Source: JAABVD01 sp965204545 (GTDB lineage Bacteria > Verrucomicrobiota > Verrucomicrobiia > Opitutales > UBA2995). Taken from it: 64,000 nucleotides of DNA. The position numbers and the translations under genes are program-made. This document shows, one piece after another, positions 35,464 to 45,145 of this stretch. Position 1 is the stretch's first letter. Each line of letters begins with the position of its first letter. The notes under the pieces were generated by a model. That model ran no database searches. It was not told the origin of the DNA and saw only the letters and a program-made list of their open reading frames with translations. The DNA is taken from positions 2,790,001 through 2,854,000 of the forward strand of contig CBDBFA010000003.1 in assembly GCA_965204545.1 (NCBI GenBank). The letters run 5' to 3'.

Positions 35464-35785
35464 ATGCCGATTAAACGGATAATTTATAGCGTGCTTGTTT
35501 GTGCTTTTGCGCTGTTTGTCATTGGCCCATTCAGTTCTGGTAAGAAGGAGTCCTCGACTCCTTACGACGGAAGTTGGGAGTCGTTACAAAAGATGCCCGT
35601 TCCGGCCTGGTTCGGATGGGGAAGTACCCTGGGCCATGACATCAGGGGGCTTACAAATCACACCGCCACAAGACCTTGGCTCCAGTCAGTTTGCCTGGTC
35701 TTTTGAAATTGTTACCGACCAGGAACAACACCATCCGAATGCTATTCTCAATGATGCCGATAAAGCGCTCGAGCATACCAGATAG
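35464..35785 (+). pseudogene. Alpha-L-fucosidase (GH29) remnant with internal deletion
   Basis: The 5' part, in the frame of 35464, is a signal peptide (residues 1-25) followed by YDGSWESLQKMPVPAWF, the typical start of a GH29 fucosidase. The frame then loses similarity. The 3' part, in the next frame, reads LQITPPQDLGSSQFAWSFE then IVTDQEQHHPNAI, the typical end of the same family, and stops at 35784. The catalytic barrel between them is missing, so the junction near 35620-35645 marks a deletion of roughly 1 kb or more. Its presence near fucose isomerase and sulfatase genes fits a lost fucosidase. Confidence 0.55.
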
Positions 35786-35832
35786 GCCAAATTGGATGGA
35801 AACGATGAATCCAGGTAATTGAATCGATCATC

Positions 35833-37587
35833 GTGAAATATGCTAAATTTATTTGGCCACTATTATCAGTCACCGCATTTGCCTACGCTGAGTCCGTACA
35901 GGGCGGAGTTGAAACGACTCCTCCGAACGTCATCCTGATCATGACAGACGATCAGGGTTACGGTGATTTGGGCTGTCATGGAAATCCCGTTCTGAAGACC
36001 CCGCATCTCGATCGACTTTATGCCCAGTCTGTCCGCTTTACCGATTTTCACGTCAGTCCCTTTTGCACGCCCACGCGGGCGGCCTTGATAACCGGTCGTG
36101 ATCCCGGGCGGACCGGCGCCTACCGAACCAGCAGCGGTCGAACCATGTTACACACCGATGAGACAACAATGGCGGACGTGTTTTCGACCGGAGGCTATGT
36201 TACGGGTATGGTGGGCAAATGGCACCTGGGTGACAATGCACCGCACCGGCCTCAAGACCGCGGGTTTCAGGATGTGGTCTGGCATCGTTGCGGCGGAGTG
36301 GGGCAAGCTTCCGATTATTGGGGCAATGATTATTTCGACGATACCTACGAGCGTAATGGGAGGTATGAAAAATTCGAAGGCTACTGTACGGATGTATGGT
36401 TTTCCGAAGGCATGCGTTTTATTGAGGAAAACAAGGAGTCTCCTTTCTTTCTCTACCTCGCTACCAATGCCCCGCATGGACCTTACCGGGTAGGTCCGGA
36501 ATGGAGTGAACCCTACCGGAAAAAGGCTGACTGGATTAACGGCGCCAACTTCTACGGTATGATTGCCAATTTCGATCATAACCTTGGATTGCTTCGCGAA
36601 CGACTGGAAACGTTGGGGCTCGCTGAAAATACCATCCTGATTTTCATGACCGACAACGGCACGGCAAACGGGGCGACGTTTGGGAAAGACCGACTAAACA
36701 GCGAAGCGGTCAAGGGGTTCAACGCCGGTATGCGCGGGAAAAAGTCCTCCATCTATGAGGGAGGGCATCGTGTGCCTTTCTTCATTTACTGGCCTCGAGG
36801 TGGCATAGCAGGTGGTCGCGAAATCGATACCCTCGCGGCCCACTTGGATGTGCTGCCGACTTTGGCCGAGCTCTGCGGTGTATCGCTATCCGATTCGTCT
36901 CAATTGGACGGAAGATCACTGGTCCCGTTACTGAAGGGAAACCATGCCGGCTGGAACCGTGACCACTTGATCATGCAGTTTTTTGGCGGCGCAGGTTTCA
37001 ATCGGAATCCGACGGTATGGGCAGATTCCTGTGTAATGACTGAACGTTGGCGATTGATTGGCGGTAATGAACTCTATGATATTCAAGCGGATCCGGCGCA
37101 AAGGAAAAATGTTGCCGATAAACATCCCGAGGTAGTCAAGGCACTTCGCGCTCTCTATCTGCCTTGGTGGGAATCGGTATTGCCTCGAATGCGGCCCGTC
37201 CGTATCGATTTGGGAAATCCTGCGCATAACCCCACGGTCCTATCTTCCCAGGATTGGCATATGCCGACTGGAAATCCTCCCTGGAATTTTGGCAGCATCA
37301 GCAAACTCCCCCGTGTGACCGGCCCATGGATGGTCGATGTAAAACAGGAGGGATCCTACCGGATTACCCTGCGTCAATTCCCAATTGAGGCCGACAAGAC
37401 GGTGAAAGCTGTCCGGGCTAAAGTCCAGATTGCGGGTAAGGAGCAGGAGTCCATGGTGGAACCGGGAACAAAGGGTGTGGTTTTTGAAATGGAACTCCCT
37501 GCCGGGCCCGCTGAACTGCTGACCTATCTCTATGACGGGTCAGGAGATGCGGGTGGCGCATACTTTGCTACCATTCGTAAACTTTAG
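35833..37587 (+). CDS. Sulfatase (arylsulfatase-like), exported
   Basis: This 584-residue protein starts with GTG at 35833 and has a signal peptide (residues 1-20). VILIMTDDQGYGDLG at residues 33-47 holds the metal-binding aspartates, and CTPTR at residues 78-82 is the sulfatase signature whose cysteine is converted to formylglycine. FMTDNGT and GKWHLGD are further family motifs. The last ~130 residues form an extra domain beyond the usual catalytic part. It removes sulfate esters, probably from a polysaccharide. It follows a decayed fucosidase gene, and a second sulfatase lies next to fucose isomerase. Confidence 0.92.
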   Translation: MKYAKFIWPLLSVTAFAYAESVQGGVETTPPNVILIMTDDQGYGDLGCHGNPVLKTPHLDRLYAQSVRFTDFHVSPFCTPTRAALITGRDPGRTGAYRTSSGRTMLHTDETTMADVFSTGGYVTGMVGKWHLGDNAPHRPQDRGFQDVVWHRCGGVGQASDYWGNDYFDDTYERNGRYEKFEGYCTDVWFSEGMRFIEENKESPFFLYLATNAPHGPYRVGPEWSEPYRKKADWINGANFYGMIANFDHNLGLLRERLETLGLAENTILIFMTDNGTANGATFGKDRLNSEAVKGFNAGMRGKKSSIYEGGHRVPFFIYWPRGGIAGGREIDTLAAHLDVLPTLAELCGVSLSDSSQLDGRSLVPLLKGNHAGWNRDHLIMQFFGGAGFNRNPTVWADSCVMTERWRLIGGNELYDIQADPAQRKNVADKHPEVVKALRALYLPWWESVLPRMRPVRIDLGNPAHNPTVLSSQDWHMPTGNPPWNFGSISKLPRVTGPWMVDVKQEGSYRITLRQFPIEADKTVKAVRAKVQIAGKEQESMVEPGTKGVVFEMELPAGPAELLTYLYDGSGDAGGAYFATIRKL

Positions 37588-37599
37588 TAACCTCCGGAA

Positions 37600-38000
37600 T
37601 GAGGAATGGGATCTCGCCGAGGCGAGATGGCACAAAGGTATTAAACAACGCTCCTTCCAGTTGCTTGATCCGGCTTCGCCGGAACAGGATCGCTTCGCGA
37701 ACAGGAATTTATAAATTATTTTCTTGTTGGAGCGTAGCTCCATCCTGTTGCCGTAGGCATCCAGCCGCGTAGCGGCGATGTTTGATAATGTCCACGGTTA
37801 ATTCAAATCCTGTGCATCCTGTTAATCCATGTTTTTACCTCAGAATCTTGGCGATCTTGGCGAGAGGCATAGGCGCTGGCGCGCCAATTAAGAATTAGGA
37901 ATTAAGAATTAGGAATTGGGGAGAAGATGAACCACGGATTACACGGATGAGCACGGATGGGGGAAGGCAATCGCGGGATAAACCCGCTCCTATAATATAC
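37600..38000. repeat. Intergenic mosaic of dispersed repeat modules (block 10)
   Basis: No gene. CTCGCCGAGGCGAG (about 37614-37627) with CACAAAGG, CTCCTTCCAG module (37644-37706), double-hairpin module with GGAGC/GCTCC (37729-37741) and GCCGC/GCGGC (37764-37776), ATCCTGTTAATCCATG, AATTAAGAATTAGG runs, CGGATTACACGGATGAGCAC and CGGGATAAACCCGCTCCT. The order and sequence from 37605 to 37760 closely match 26370-26580. Confidence 0.82.
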
Positions 38001-38057
38001 CGTTGTCAACTGCTTCAATTCCGGTAGCCTTGGTTCGTCTTCTAGCCCCGAGTCTTC

Positions 38058-40799
38058 ATGCCTCAAGGTTTACTTCAGTTTTTTACATCCAAGCTTGTGC
38101 TGTTGAGTTGCATGGGGGTTTTGGGGGTATCCCCATCACTCTCTGGTGAGACGGACCTGGCTTCTCTCAGCTATGAGAACGACATCCGCCCCTTGTTGGA
38201 GGAGTATTGCTACCGCTGCCATGGAGAGGAAAAACAAAAGGGCGATATCCAGCTTTCCAGCTTTCACACCAAACGCACCTTGTTGAAAGAGCACAGGCTC
38301 TGGCAGGACGTGTTGCATGTGGTTCGGGAGGAGGAAATGCCCGAGGAGGAACCCCTTCCTACTCCCGAGGAACGCCGTATGCTGGTCGAATGGTTGGAGC
38401 ATACCCTGAACGAAATAGATTGGAGCGAGGTCAGGAATCCGGGTCACGTGACCATGCCCCGCCTGACCAAGGTGGAGTATAACAACACGATGCGCGACCT
38501 TTTGGGTTTCGACTTCAATCCTGGAAATGTATTCTCCGAAGACGGCGAGGGTCAAAGCGGCTTCACCAACGACCGCGACAACCTGTTTATCACGCCGGTC
38601 CAAATGGAGAAGTATTTTGAAGCGGCGGAACGCTCCCTGGACGCCCTGCTGTCGTTTGAGAAGGATCCGATCGATTACTATTACGAATCGGAAGACATGT
38701 TCATGACGGAGACGCGTGAGACACCCAAGCAAATCGGTGGCGACTTCTTCGGCTATGTCATCAACCGGGGACAAATGACCCTCTATGAGTCCATGGACTT
38801 TCCTCACGACGGATTCTACAAGTTCACCGTTCGAGCCCTGAGCACGGAAGGACCCACCGGAACACGCTTGAGAATCAACGACGAGGTCAAAGGCGATATC
38901 GAAATTTACCAGGAAACGCCCGACGTATATTCGATTACGGCCTTCGTGCCCAAGGGCAGTCATCAGGTTGCCTGGAACATCCAGAAACCGGCCGTTCTCT
39001 ATAAGCCCAAACGTAGATCCGATACTCCCAGGTACAAGGAACTTCCCTACGATGCGGGCAAGCTGGTGCGTGCCGGCATAGAAAAAAATACCCCGTTTTA
39101 CCCGGATTCGGATGACAACCCGGAAAGCGTAAGTGATTCAATCGCACGTCTCAATGAAAAGGCCAAGTCGATGCAACAACGTTACGAGGAGCTGCGATTG
39201 CTTGGCCGGGAAGGGGACCCCAACGTTATCAGCAACTACCGGGATAACATTTTCCAGCGTCTCGAGCTGGTCAAGGACGCCTCTGCCGAGTTGGCCCGCA
39301 AGCTCAACCTTTCCATAGAAGCCTTCAACGCCCGATACCGAAGCTTCAACGAAGAGAAGTTCGCCTCCAATGAACGTATCCTGGCTGCCATTGCCGACAT
39401 CGAGCCGGTTGAAATAACTCCCCAATTGCGCCCGCAGAGCGTAGGCATCGATTGGGTAAAGGTTCACGGGCCCGTCCTTCCGGAGGACGCGCCAGCAGAA
39501 TCCCTGGTTTTTGTGGCGGAGCCCGGTAATGGCATGTCCGCCGCCGAGGCAGCCACCACAATCATCCAACGCTTTACCGAGCGGGCATTTCGGCGACCGG
39601 TTTCGCGCCGCGAAGTAGCCAAGTACGTGGATCTATTCGAATTGGCCTCCCAAAACGGCGAATCCTTCAAGGAATCGATCAAACTGGCGTTCGCCGGCGT
39701 CCTGGTCTCCCCCCACTTTCTCTATCGCCCGGAACTGGCGCCCTCGGAGACCGGGGAGGAATATCAGCTCAACGACTACCAACTGGCGTCGCGTCTGTCC
39801 TATTTCCTCTGGATGTCGATGCCGGATGATGAACTCTTCCAGCTCGCAAAAAGGAAACGCCTGCATCAGCCCGAGGTGCTGCGGCAACAGGTGGACCGCA
39901 TGTTGGCCGATTCACGAGCCGCTCGTTCGATGGAAACTTTCCTGGGCCAATGGCTGGGATTCGAATCCCTCGGCATCACCGTGATTCCCGATCCAGGCTC
40001 TTTTAAAGCCTTCACTCCACCCTTGATGGAGGCCATGAAAGCGGAAACGGCCATGGTGTTCGAATCGCTGGTTCGCCATAACGGCAGTCTGCTCCAGCTT
40101 CTCGATTCGGAAGAAACTTACCTCAACGACGTGCTGGCCCTGCACTACGGCATCAAAGGGGTCGAGGGAAGTGAGATGCGGAAGGTTAAACTCGAAGACC
40201 GCAACCGAGGAGGACTGATGGGCATGGCCAGCATTCTCACCGCTACCTCCAATCCTGGCCGCACCAACCCGGTAAGTCGCGGCAAATGGGTCCTCGAAAC
40301 CCTATTGGGCGGCCGCATTCCCGAAGCACCGCCCGACGCCGGCATCCTTCCCGAAACCGCCGGCCAGGTAGAGGGCCAGACCCTGCGGGAGGAGTTTGAA
40401 CAGCACCGACGCAATCCCAGTTGCGTGGATTGCCATGAGAAGATCGACCCCATCGGGTTCGGGTTGGAGAACTTCGACGCAATCGGCCGCTACCGAACCA
40501 TGGAAAACGGCGTGCCTATCGATAGCGCTGGAATCATGCCGGATGGATCGGCCTTTACCGGACCGGTAGAACTCAAGGGCTACATTCTGGCGGAAAAGCG
40601 GGATCCCTTCATCCGCAACGTCGTCGAACGCATGCTGGCCTACGCCCTCGGCAGGGATTTGAAACACTACGACGAAATGGCCCTGTTAAAAATCATTGCC
40701 GCATTGGAAAAAGATGACTATGGTGTGCGAACCTTAATTTCTGAAGTGGCATTGAGCTACCCCTTCCAATTTCAACACCCCAATCCGGACCATGAGTAA
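38058..40799 (+). CDS. DUF1592/DUF1588/DUF1585 haem-binding protein
   Basis: This 913-residue exported protein has a signal peptide (about residues 1-30) and a c-type haem site CYRCHG at residues 51-56. The family domains follow: DUF1587 with RLTKVEYNNTMRDLLGF near 138, DUF1595 with FRRPVSRREVAKYVDLF near 515, DUF1592 with QLASRLSYFLWMSMPDDELF near 577, DUF1588 with NPVSRGKWVLETLLGG and CVDCHEKIDP near 790 (a second CxxCH), and DUF1585 near 840-905 with FIRNVVERMLAYALGRDL. Such proteins occur in Planctomycetes and Verrucomicrobia beside DUF1552 proteins; the reaction is not known. The DUF1552 gene starts 8 bp before its end. Confidence 0.93.
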   Translation: MPQGLLQFFTSKLVLLSCMGVLGVSPSLSGETDLASLSYENDIRPLLEEYCYRCHGEEKQKGDIQLSSFHTKRTLLKEHRLWQDVLHVVREEEMPEEEPLPTPEERRMLVEWLEHTLNEIDWSEVRNPGHVTMPRLTKVEYNNTMRDLLGFDFNPGNVFSEDGEGQSGFTNDRDNLFITPVQMEKYFEAAERSLDALLSFEKDPIDYYYESEDMFMTETRETPKQIGGDFFGYVINRGQMTLYESMDFPHDGFYKFTVRALSTEGPTGTRLRINDEVKGDIEIYQETPDVYSITAFVPKGSHQVAWNIQKPAVLYKPKRRSDTPRYKELPYDAGKLVRAGIEKNTPFYPDSDDNPESVSDSIARLNEKAKSMQQRYEELRLLGREGDPNVISNYRDNIFQRLELVKDASAELARKLNLSIEAFNARYRSFNEEKFASNERILAAIADIEPVEITPQLRPQSVGIDWVKVHGPVLPEDAPAESLVFVAEPGNGMSAAEAATTIIQRFTERAFRRPVSRREVAKYVDLFELASQNGESFKESIKLAFAGVLVSPHFLYRPELAPSETGEEYQLNDYQLASRLSYFLWMSMPDDELFQLAKRKRLHQPEVLRQQVDRMLADSRAARSMETFLGQWLGFESLGITVIPDPGSFKAFTPPLMEAMKAETAMVFESLVRHNGSLLQLLDSEETYLNDVLALHYGIKGVEGSEMRKVKLEDRNRGGLMGMASILTATSNPGRTNPVSRGKWVLETLLGGRIPEAPPDAGILPETAGQVEGQTLREEFEQHRRNPSCVDCHEKIDPIGFGLENFDAIGRYRTMENGVPIDSAGIMPDGSAFTGPVELKGYILAEKRDPFIRNVVERMLAYALGRDLKHYDEMALLKIIAALEKDDYGVRTLISEVALSYPFQFQHPNPDHE

Positions 40800-42099
40800 C
40801 AGTTGGCAAATCTCACGAAGGAGTTTCCTCAAAGGCGTAGGCGCGAGTCTGGCGCTGCCCTACCTCGATATCATGGGCAGCAGCTCCTTGGCCAAGCCGA
40901 CTGTAGCGCCACCCACTCGTCTGGCCTGTATCTTCCAACCGAATGGGGTTTTCCCCGAAGCCTGGGACGTCACCGGGGTCGGTAAACAGTATGAACTTTC
41001 GCCCATCCTCGAGCCGCTTCGGAATCTGAAGCGCGAGTTTACTCTCCTGTCCAACCTCGATAATACCGGCAGAGGCCACGTGCAAATGACCGGCGCATTC
41101 CTCACTGGAAAAACCATCGAAGGCGACAAGAACGCGGTCTCCCTGGACCAGATGGTAGCCCAAGCCATCGGCAAGGATACTCCTTTCCCGTCCGTCATTC
41201 TGGGTACGGAACCGCCCCGCCAGGGGAATGCCGGTCGCAACCCCATTTCTTTCGCCAACACCGTCTCCTGGAGTTCGGAGACGACCCGCGTCTCTCCCGA
41301 AATCAACCCGCGCGTCGCTTTCGACCGCATGTTCCGGGACAACTCCAGCCCGGAGGCCCAACGCAGGGCTGCCTACCGGAAGAGCGTCGTCGATCTCGTC
41401 CTCGATGACGCCAAGAGGCTGCAACGCAAAGCCAGTTATCGGGACCAACATAAAATCGGGGAGTACCTGGACAGCGTGCGTTCGGTCGAAGTGCAGATCG
41501 AGAACACGCTCAATCCGCCGGAACGTGCCTGGAAACCCCTCACACAACCGGAATACATACGCCCGGAGGCGGGTATCCCACAGGATCGAGCCAAGCACTT
41601 GCGGTTGATGATGGACCTGATGGTTCTCTCGTTCTGGACCGACACCACTCGGGTGGGAACCCTGATGACGGCTCACGGTTTCAGCCGCCAGAACTTCTCC
41701 TTCCTCGAGGGAGTGACCTCCGACCACCACGGCATGTCGCACCACAAGTTCCAGGAACAGGCAGTGGACGAATATACCCGCGTCAGCCGCTGGTATGTGG
41801 AAAATTTTGCTTATTTGCTCGAACGCATGAGAAGCATCGACGAAGGCAACGGGAGTCTGCTCGACAACTCCACTATTCTCTATGGTTCCTCCATGAAGGA
41901 CGGCAATGGCCACAAGAAGGAAAACCTGCCCATCATCCTGGCCGGCCGCGGGGGCGGGCTATTCGAGCCGCAAGGGCACGTGGTCTGCGACGAGCACACC
42001 CCGCTGGCCAATCTGCACCTGACCATCCTGCAAAAATACGGCGTGGAAAAAGACCACTTCAACCACGCCAGCACGGGCACGATCTCACAGTTAGGGTGA
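40792..42099 (+). CDS. DUF1552 domain-containing exported protein
   Basis: This 435-residue protein overlaps the DUF1592 gene by 8 bp. It starts with a twin-arginine signal (SRRSFLKGVGASLALPYLD) and has the DUF1552 motif HxxSHH as HGMSHH. It is a homologue of the gene at 698-1996. Export by the Tat pathway implies that it folds in the cytoplasm, perhaps with a cofactor. Function unknown; the tight overlap with the haem protein implies a shared complex or pathway. Confidence 0.9.
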   Translation: MSNSWQISRRSFLKGVGASLALPYLDIMGSSSLAKPTVAPPTRLACIFQPNGVFPEAWDVTGVGKQYELSPILEPLRNLKREFTLLSNLDNTGRGHVQMTGAFLTGKTIEGDKNAVSLDQMVAQAIGKDTPFPSVILGTEPPRQGNAGRNPISFANTVSWSSETTRVSPEINPRVAFDRMFRDNSSPEAQRRAAYRKSVVDLVLDDAKRLQRKASYRDQHKIGEYLDSVRSVEVQIENTLNPPERAWKPLTQPEYIRPEAGIPQDRAKHLRLMMDLMVLSFWTDTTRVGTLMTAHGFSRQNFSFLEGVTSDHHGMSHHKFQEQAVDEYTRVSRWYVENFAYLLERMRSIDEGNGSLLDNSTILYGSSMKDGNGHKKENLPIILAGRGGGLFEPQGHVVCDEHTPLANLHLTILQKYGVEKDHFNHASTGTISQLG

Positions 42100-42192
42100 A
42101 GGCGCGCCGAGGCGCGCCAATTAGGAATTAGGAATTAGGAATTAGGAATTGGGAGAGAAAAACCACAGAGAGCACAGAGGACACAGAGTTTA
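42100..42192. repeat. Intergenic repeat modules (block 11)
   Basis: GGCGCGCCGAGGCGCGCC hairpin just after the DUF1552 stop, then repeated AATTAGG units, then CACAGAG heptads (42164-42189). The short block separates two convergent genes and could act as a transcription stop. Confidence 0.7.
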
Positions 42193-42957
42193 ATCGTGAT
42201 CGTGATCGACTGGAGGCTCGCCTACGATCCTTGCATAGGTTCCATCCTGCTTGGCTTGGCTTATGGCTGTGGCCAAGCCAGGAATGAGTTTTGCATGTTT
42301 CTTGTGCAGATAGGTAAATAGCAAAGCCGTATCCAATGGATTTTCAATTTGCCTGATGCCACTATTTTTAAATTTCTCACTCTCGAGCAGCACACTTCCG
42401 ACGATATTATCGGAAATTACGACATCTACTTCTCCTTTGGCCAAAAGGTCAAAGCCTTCATCGATGGTATCCAGGGGCACCTGATCCTTTACGATGCCCT
42501 GAATGTTGTTTTCCACGACTTTGGTCCCGACTCGAAAAGCAACCCGGTAGGGTGCGAGTGATTGCCATGCATCCAATTTGATGTCTCTCTTGACAAAAGC
42601 CAGTTCCGGGTGCGACCAAAGTGCGACTGGAACACGAATAAGGTTTGGGTACTCGGTATCCAAGCCTTTAATGCGCCATATCTCGCCATCCACCTGGCCG
42701 GAATTCGATAGTTCCAAGCAATGAGCCGATTGAAATTGTTGAACCTCCAATTCGTAGTCCAAGGTTTCCAGAACCTCCTCCAGAAATTGGACCTGCTTGC
42801 TCAAGTAAGGATGTTCAGGATCCACTCCGACCACCAGGACAAGCCTTTGCCTGGTGTCTGGTGGAAAACAAGCGGTGAGAAGGATCCACAATGGCAATAG
42901 GTGAACGATCAATTTCCTGAGAGGTAATTTCATATTTTGGGTAATGCCAAATTTCAT
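42190..42957 (-). CDS. Periplasmic solute-binding lipoprotein (amino-acid-binding type)
   Basis: This 255-residue protein resembles SBP_bac_3 solute-binding proteins. An in-frame methionine at 42933 gives a signal peptide with a lipobox LLTAC. The core VLVVGVDPEHPYLS and GFDLLAKGEVDVVISDN (the latter the usual end of lobe 2) are visible. No ABC transporter genes are adjacent. The last residues DHDHD come from a GATCGTGATC-type repeat, so the C-terminus has been built from a dispersed repeat. It may be a sensor or an orphan binding protein. Confidence 0.72.
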   Translation of the reverse strand: MKFGITQNMKLPLRKLIVHLLPLWILLTACFPPDTRQRLVLVVGVDPEHPYLSKQVQFLEEVLETLDYELEVQQFQSAHCLELSNSGQVDGEIWRIKGLDTEYPNLIRVPVALWSHPELAFVKRDIKLDAWQSLAPYRVAFRVGTKVVENNIQGIVKDQVPLDTIDEGFDLLAKGEVDVVISDNIVGSVLLESEKFKNSGIRQIENPLDTALLFTYLHKKHAKLIPGLATAISQAKQDGTYARIVGEPPVDHDHD

Positions 42958-43741
42958 CGTACGTCATCCATTTATCAAGAAAACACATGATGTTCCAAAC
43001 GTTCAATTATGGTATGCTTGAATTTTTTGCCGCCTGTTCCAAAAATATGAAAAAACAAAGGCAATTCAGCACTGTTACATTTCGATCATGATCACGATCG
43101 AAAAATCATCGACTTGGGATAAGAGGAAACCACAAAAAGCACAAAATACACAGAGTTTGGAAACTGTAGGAGCGGGTTTATCCCGCGATAAAGGCGCCGT
43201 TGGCGCCAAGTGGAAAGAGGAGGGGCGCCGGAGGCGCCAATTAGGAATTAAGAATTAGGAATTAGAAATGAAAAGGCATGGAGAATCGACCACGGATTCC
43301 ACGGATAGGCATGGATTGAATTATCAACTGGAATTTAACGGAGGGCGGGTTTTCCAACCCGCCAATTCGTAGGGGCGAGGCATGCCTCGCCCATCGGGTA
43401 TGACCGGAAAGAAAGGCAGAAGGCTGAAAGGAAATTGGATCCACGAAGCAAATCCTGATCGTGATCCTGATCATGATCTTGATCGAGCAACCTCTCGCAA
43501 CTTAGCACGCGCGCGGTACAGCGTCAGGACAAGTTTTCCTGCACCAACAGGTTCCTGGATGCTGGAAGCTCGATATTGCCTTCTTCCTTCTTCCTTCAGC
43601 CGTCAGCCTTTAAATTCCCCCCTCGGTAATGACAAATATCCTGTCCATCCTGTTCATCCATGTTACTAAATTCTCTTATTCTGCGCCGTAAGGCGCCTCC
43701 TCTGTGTTCTCTGTGGTAAATTCGGAAAAATCGTCCTTCAA
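42958..43741. repeat. Intergenic mosaic of dispersed repeat modules (block 12)
   Basis: No gene in about 780 bp. From 43080: CGATCATGATCACGATCG (43083-43100), CTGTAGGAGCGGGTTTATCC (about 43165), GGCGCC hairpins with AATTAGGAATTAAG, GGATTCCACGGATAGGCATG, a GGCGGGTTTTCCAACCCGCC hairpin (about 43344-43363), a GATC-rich run (43452-43486), and CTGTCCATCCTGTTCATCC followed by CTCTGTGTTCTCTGTGG (about 43699). The first ~120 bp hold nothing recognisable. Confidence 0.75.
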
Positions 43742-45142
43742 ATGATCCAATCCAAAATGCTCAAGGTTCCATGGCTTTGCCTGGCCGCACTATGGCCCTT
43801 GCTTCTTCAGGCCAACGATAAGCCTAACATCCTCTTTATTTTTGCCGACGACTGGGGTTGGGGAGATCTGAGTTGCCATGGCCACCCCTACGTCAAGACA
43901 CCCAACATCGACCGACTTGCGGCGGAGGGAACCGAATTTTATAGTTTCACCGTCGCCAGCGGCGTGTGCTCACCAAGCCGTACCGCTGTGATGACGGGAC
44001 ATTTTCCGGGCCGCTACAACATAGATGGGCATTTCGCCTGGGTGCCCCGTAATGCCATGCGAAACATGCCGGACTGGCTGGATGTGGGCGCGCCCAGTTT
44101 GCCGCGCTTCCTCCGCAAGGCAGGTTATGCTACGGCCCACTTTGGAAAATGGCATTTAGCCAACGACATGATTCCGGATTCTCCTTTGCCGGGAGTGTAT
44201 GGGTACGACGAATACGGCGCATTTAATTGCGCAGGTGAACAAATGCCAGTCCATGAAGATGCCCTGCACACGAGTGCGTTTATCGAAAAGTCGGTAGCTG
44301 CGGGAAAGCCGTTTTTTATCAACCTCTGGATCCATGAGCCGCATACACCCTTTCATACCCTGCCGAAATACGAGTGGCGATTCCGGCACCTGGAAAACAG
44401 AGAGGACCAGATCTATGCATCCGTGCTTTCCCATGCGGATGATCGTATCGGTGAAGTTCTGGATACTTTGGACCAATTGGAAATTGCGGATAATACGCTT
44501 GTGATTTTCAGTTCGGATAATGGACCGGCGCGAGCAGCCGGACCCGCCGAACTCGAATTGGCTTATGATACGGCCACCGGTGCAGGGTGGGGTATTGCCG
44601 CCGCCAAGGGGATCACCGGAGGCAGAAAAGGTTACAAAGCCTCGCTTTTTCAAGGAGGTATCAACGTTCCCTTCATTGCTCGTTGGCCTGGAATGATCGC
44701 CGCAGGGGAAATTGACGATAGCTCCTTGATCTCCGCAGTGGATTTGCTTCCCACTTTTTGTGAAATTGCGGGAGCCGATCTGCCCGCCGGCTATATACCG
44801 GATGGGGTCAGCCAAGTCGGCGTGTTGAAAGGCGTAGCCACCTCGTTAAGAGAGAAGCCGCTTTTCTGGAAGTATGAGTCTCCCTGGCCCCCGCCGGAAA
44901 ACAGACCCGAACATTGGGTCTCCTACGTTGTAGTAGACCAGCGGTGGAAGCTGGTTGCCAATAGGGATGGCAGCTATTGGGAACTCTTCGATATTGCGGC
45001 GGACCCGTTGGAGAAAAAAGACTTGAAAGCCTCCAAACCGGAGGTGGCGCATCAATTGCAAGAGAAGCTATCCGGTTGGATAACCAGTCTCCCGGAAAAG
45101 CCTGTTGGAGACGTTTTTTCCGCTGAAAGATCACAGCTTTAA
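43742..45142 (+). CDS. Sulfatase, exported, fucose-linked
   Basis: This 466-residue protein has a signal peptide (residues 1-25). ILFIFADDWGWGDLS near residues 30-44 supplies metal ligands, and CSPSR at residues 76-80 is the formylglycine signature. GKWHL and SSDNGPARAAG are also typical. The stop is only three bases before the fucose isomerase start, so the two genes form an operon. This pairing suggests removal of sulfate from fucose residues, as in fucoidan, followed by fucose catabolism; the substrate is inference. Confidence 0.92.
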   Translation: MIQSKMLKVPWLCLAALWPLLLQANDKPNILFIFADDWGWGDLSCHGHPYVKTPNIDRLAAEGTEFYSFTVASGVCSPSRTAVMTGHFPGRYNIDGHFAWVPRNAMRNMPDWLDVGAPSLPRFLRKAGYATAHFGKWHLANDMIPDSPLPGVYGYDEYGAFNCAGEQMPVHEDALHTSAFIEKSVAAGKPFFINLWIHEPHTPFHTLPKYEWRFRHLENREDQIYASVLSHADDRIGEVLDTLDQLEIADNTLVIFSSDNGPARAAGPAELELAYDTATGAGWGIAAAKGITGGRKGYKASLFQGGINVPFIARWPGMIAAGEIDDSSLISAVDLLPTFCEIAGADLPAGYIPDGVSQVGVLKGVATSLREKPLFWKYESPWPPPENRPEHWVSYVVVDQRWKLVANRDGSYWELFDIAADPLEKKDLKASKPEVAHQLQEKLSGWITSLPEKPVGDVFSAERSQL

Positions 45143-45145
45143 ATC

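Noticed and set aside
40813..41913. Minus-strand frame of 366 codons inside the DUF1552 gene
   Set aside because: Antisense shadow of a well-supported gene with GC-rich third positions.
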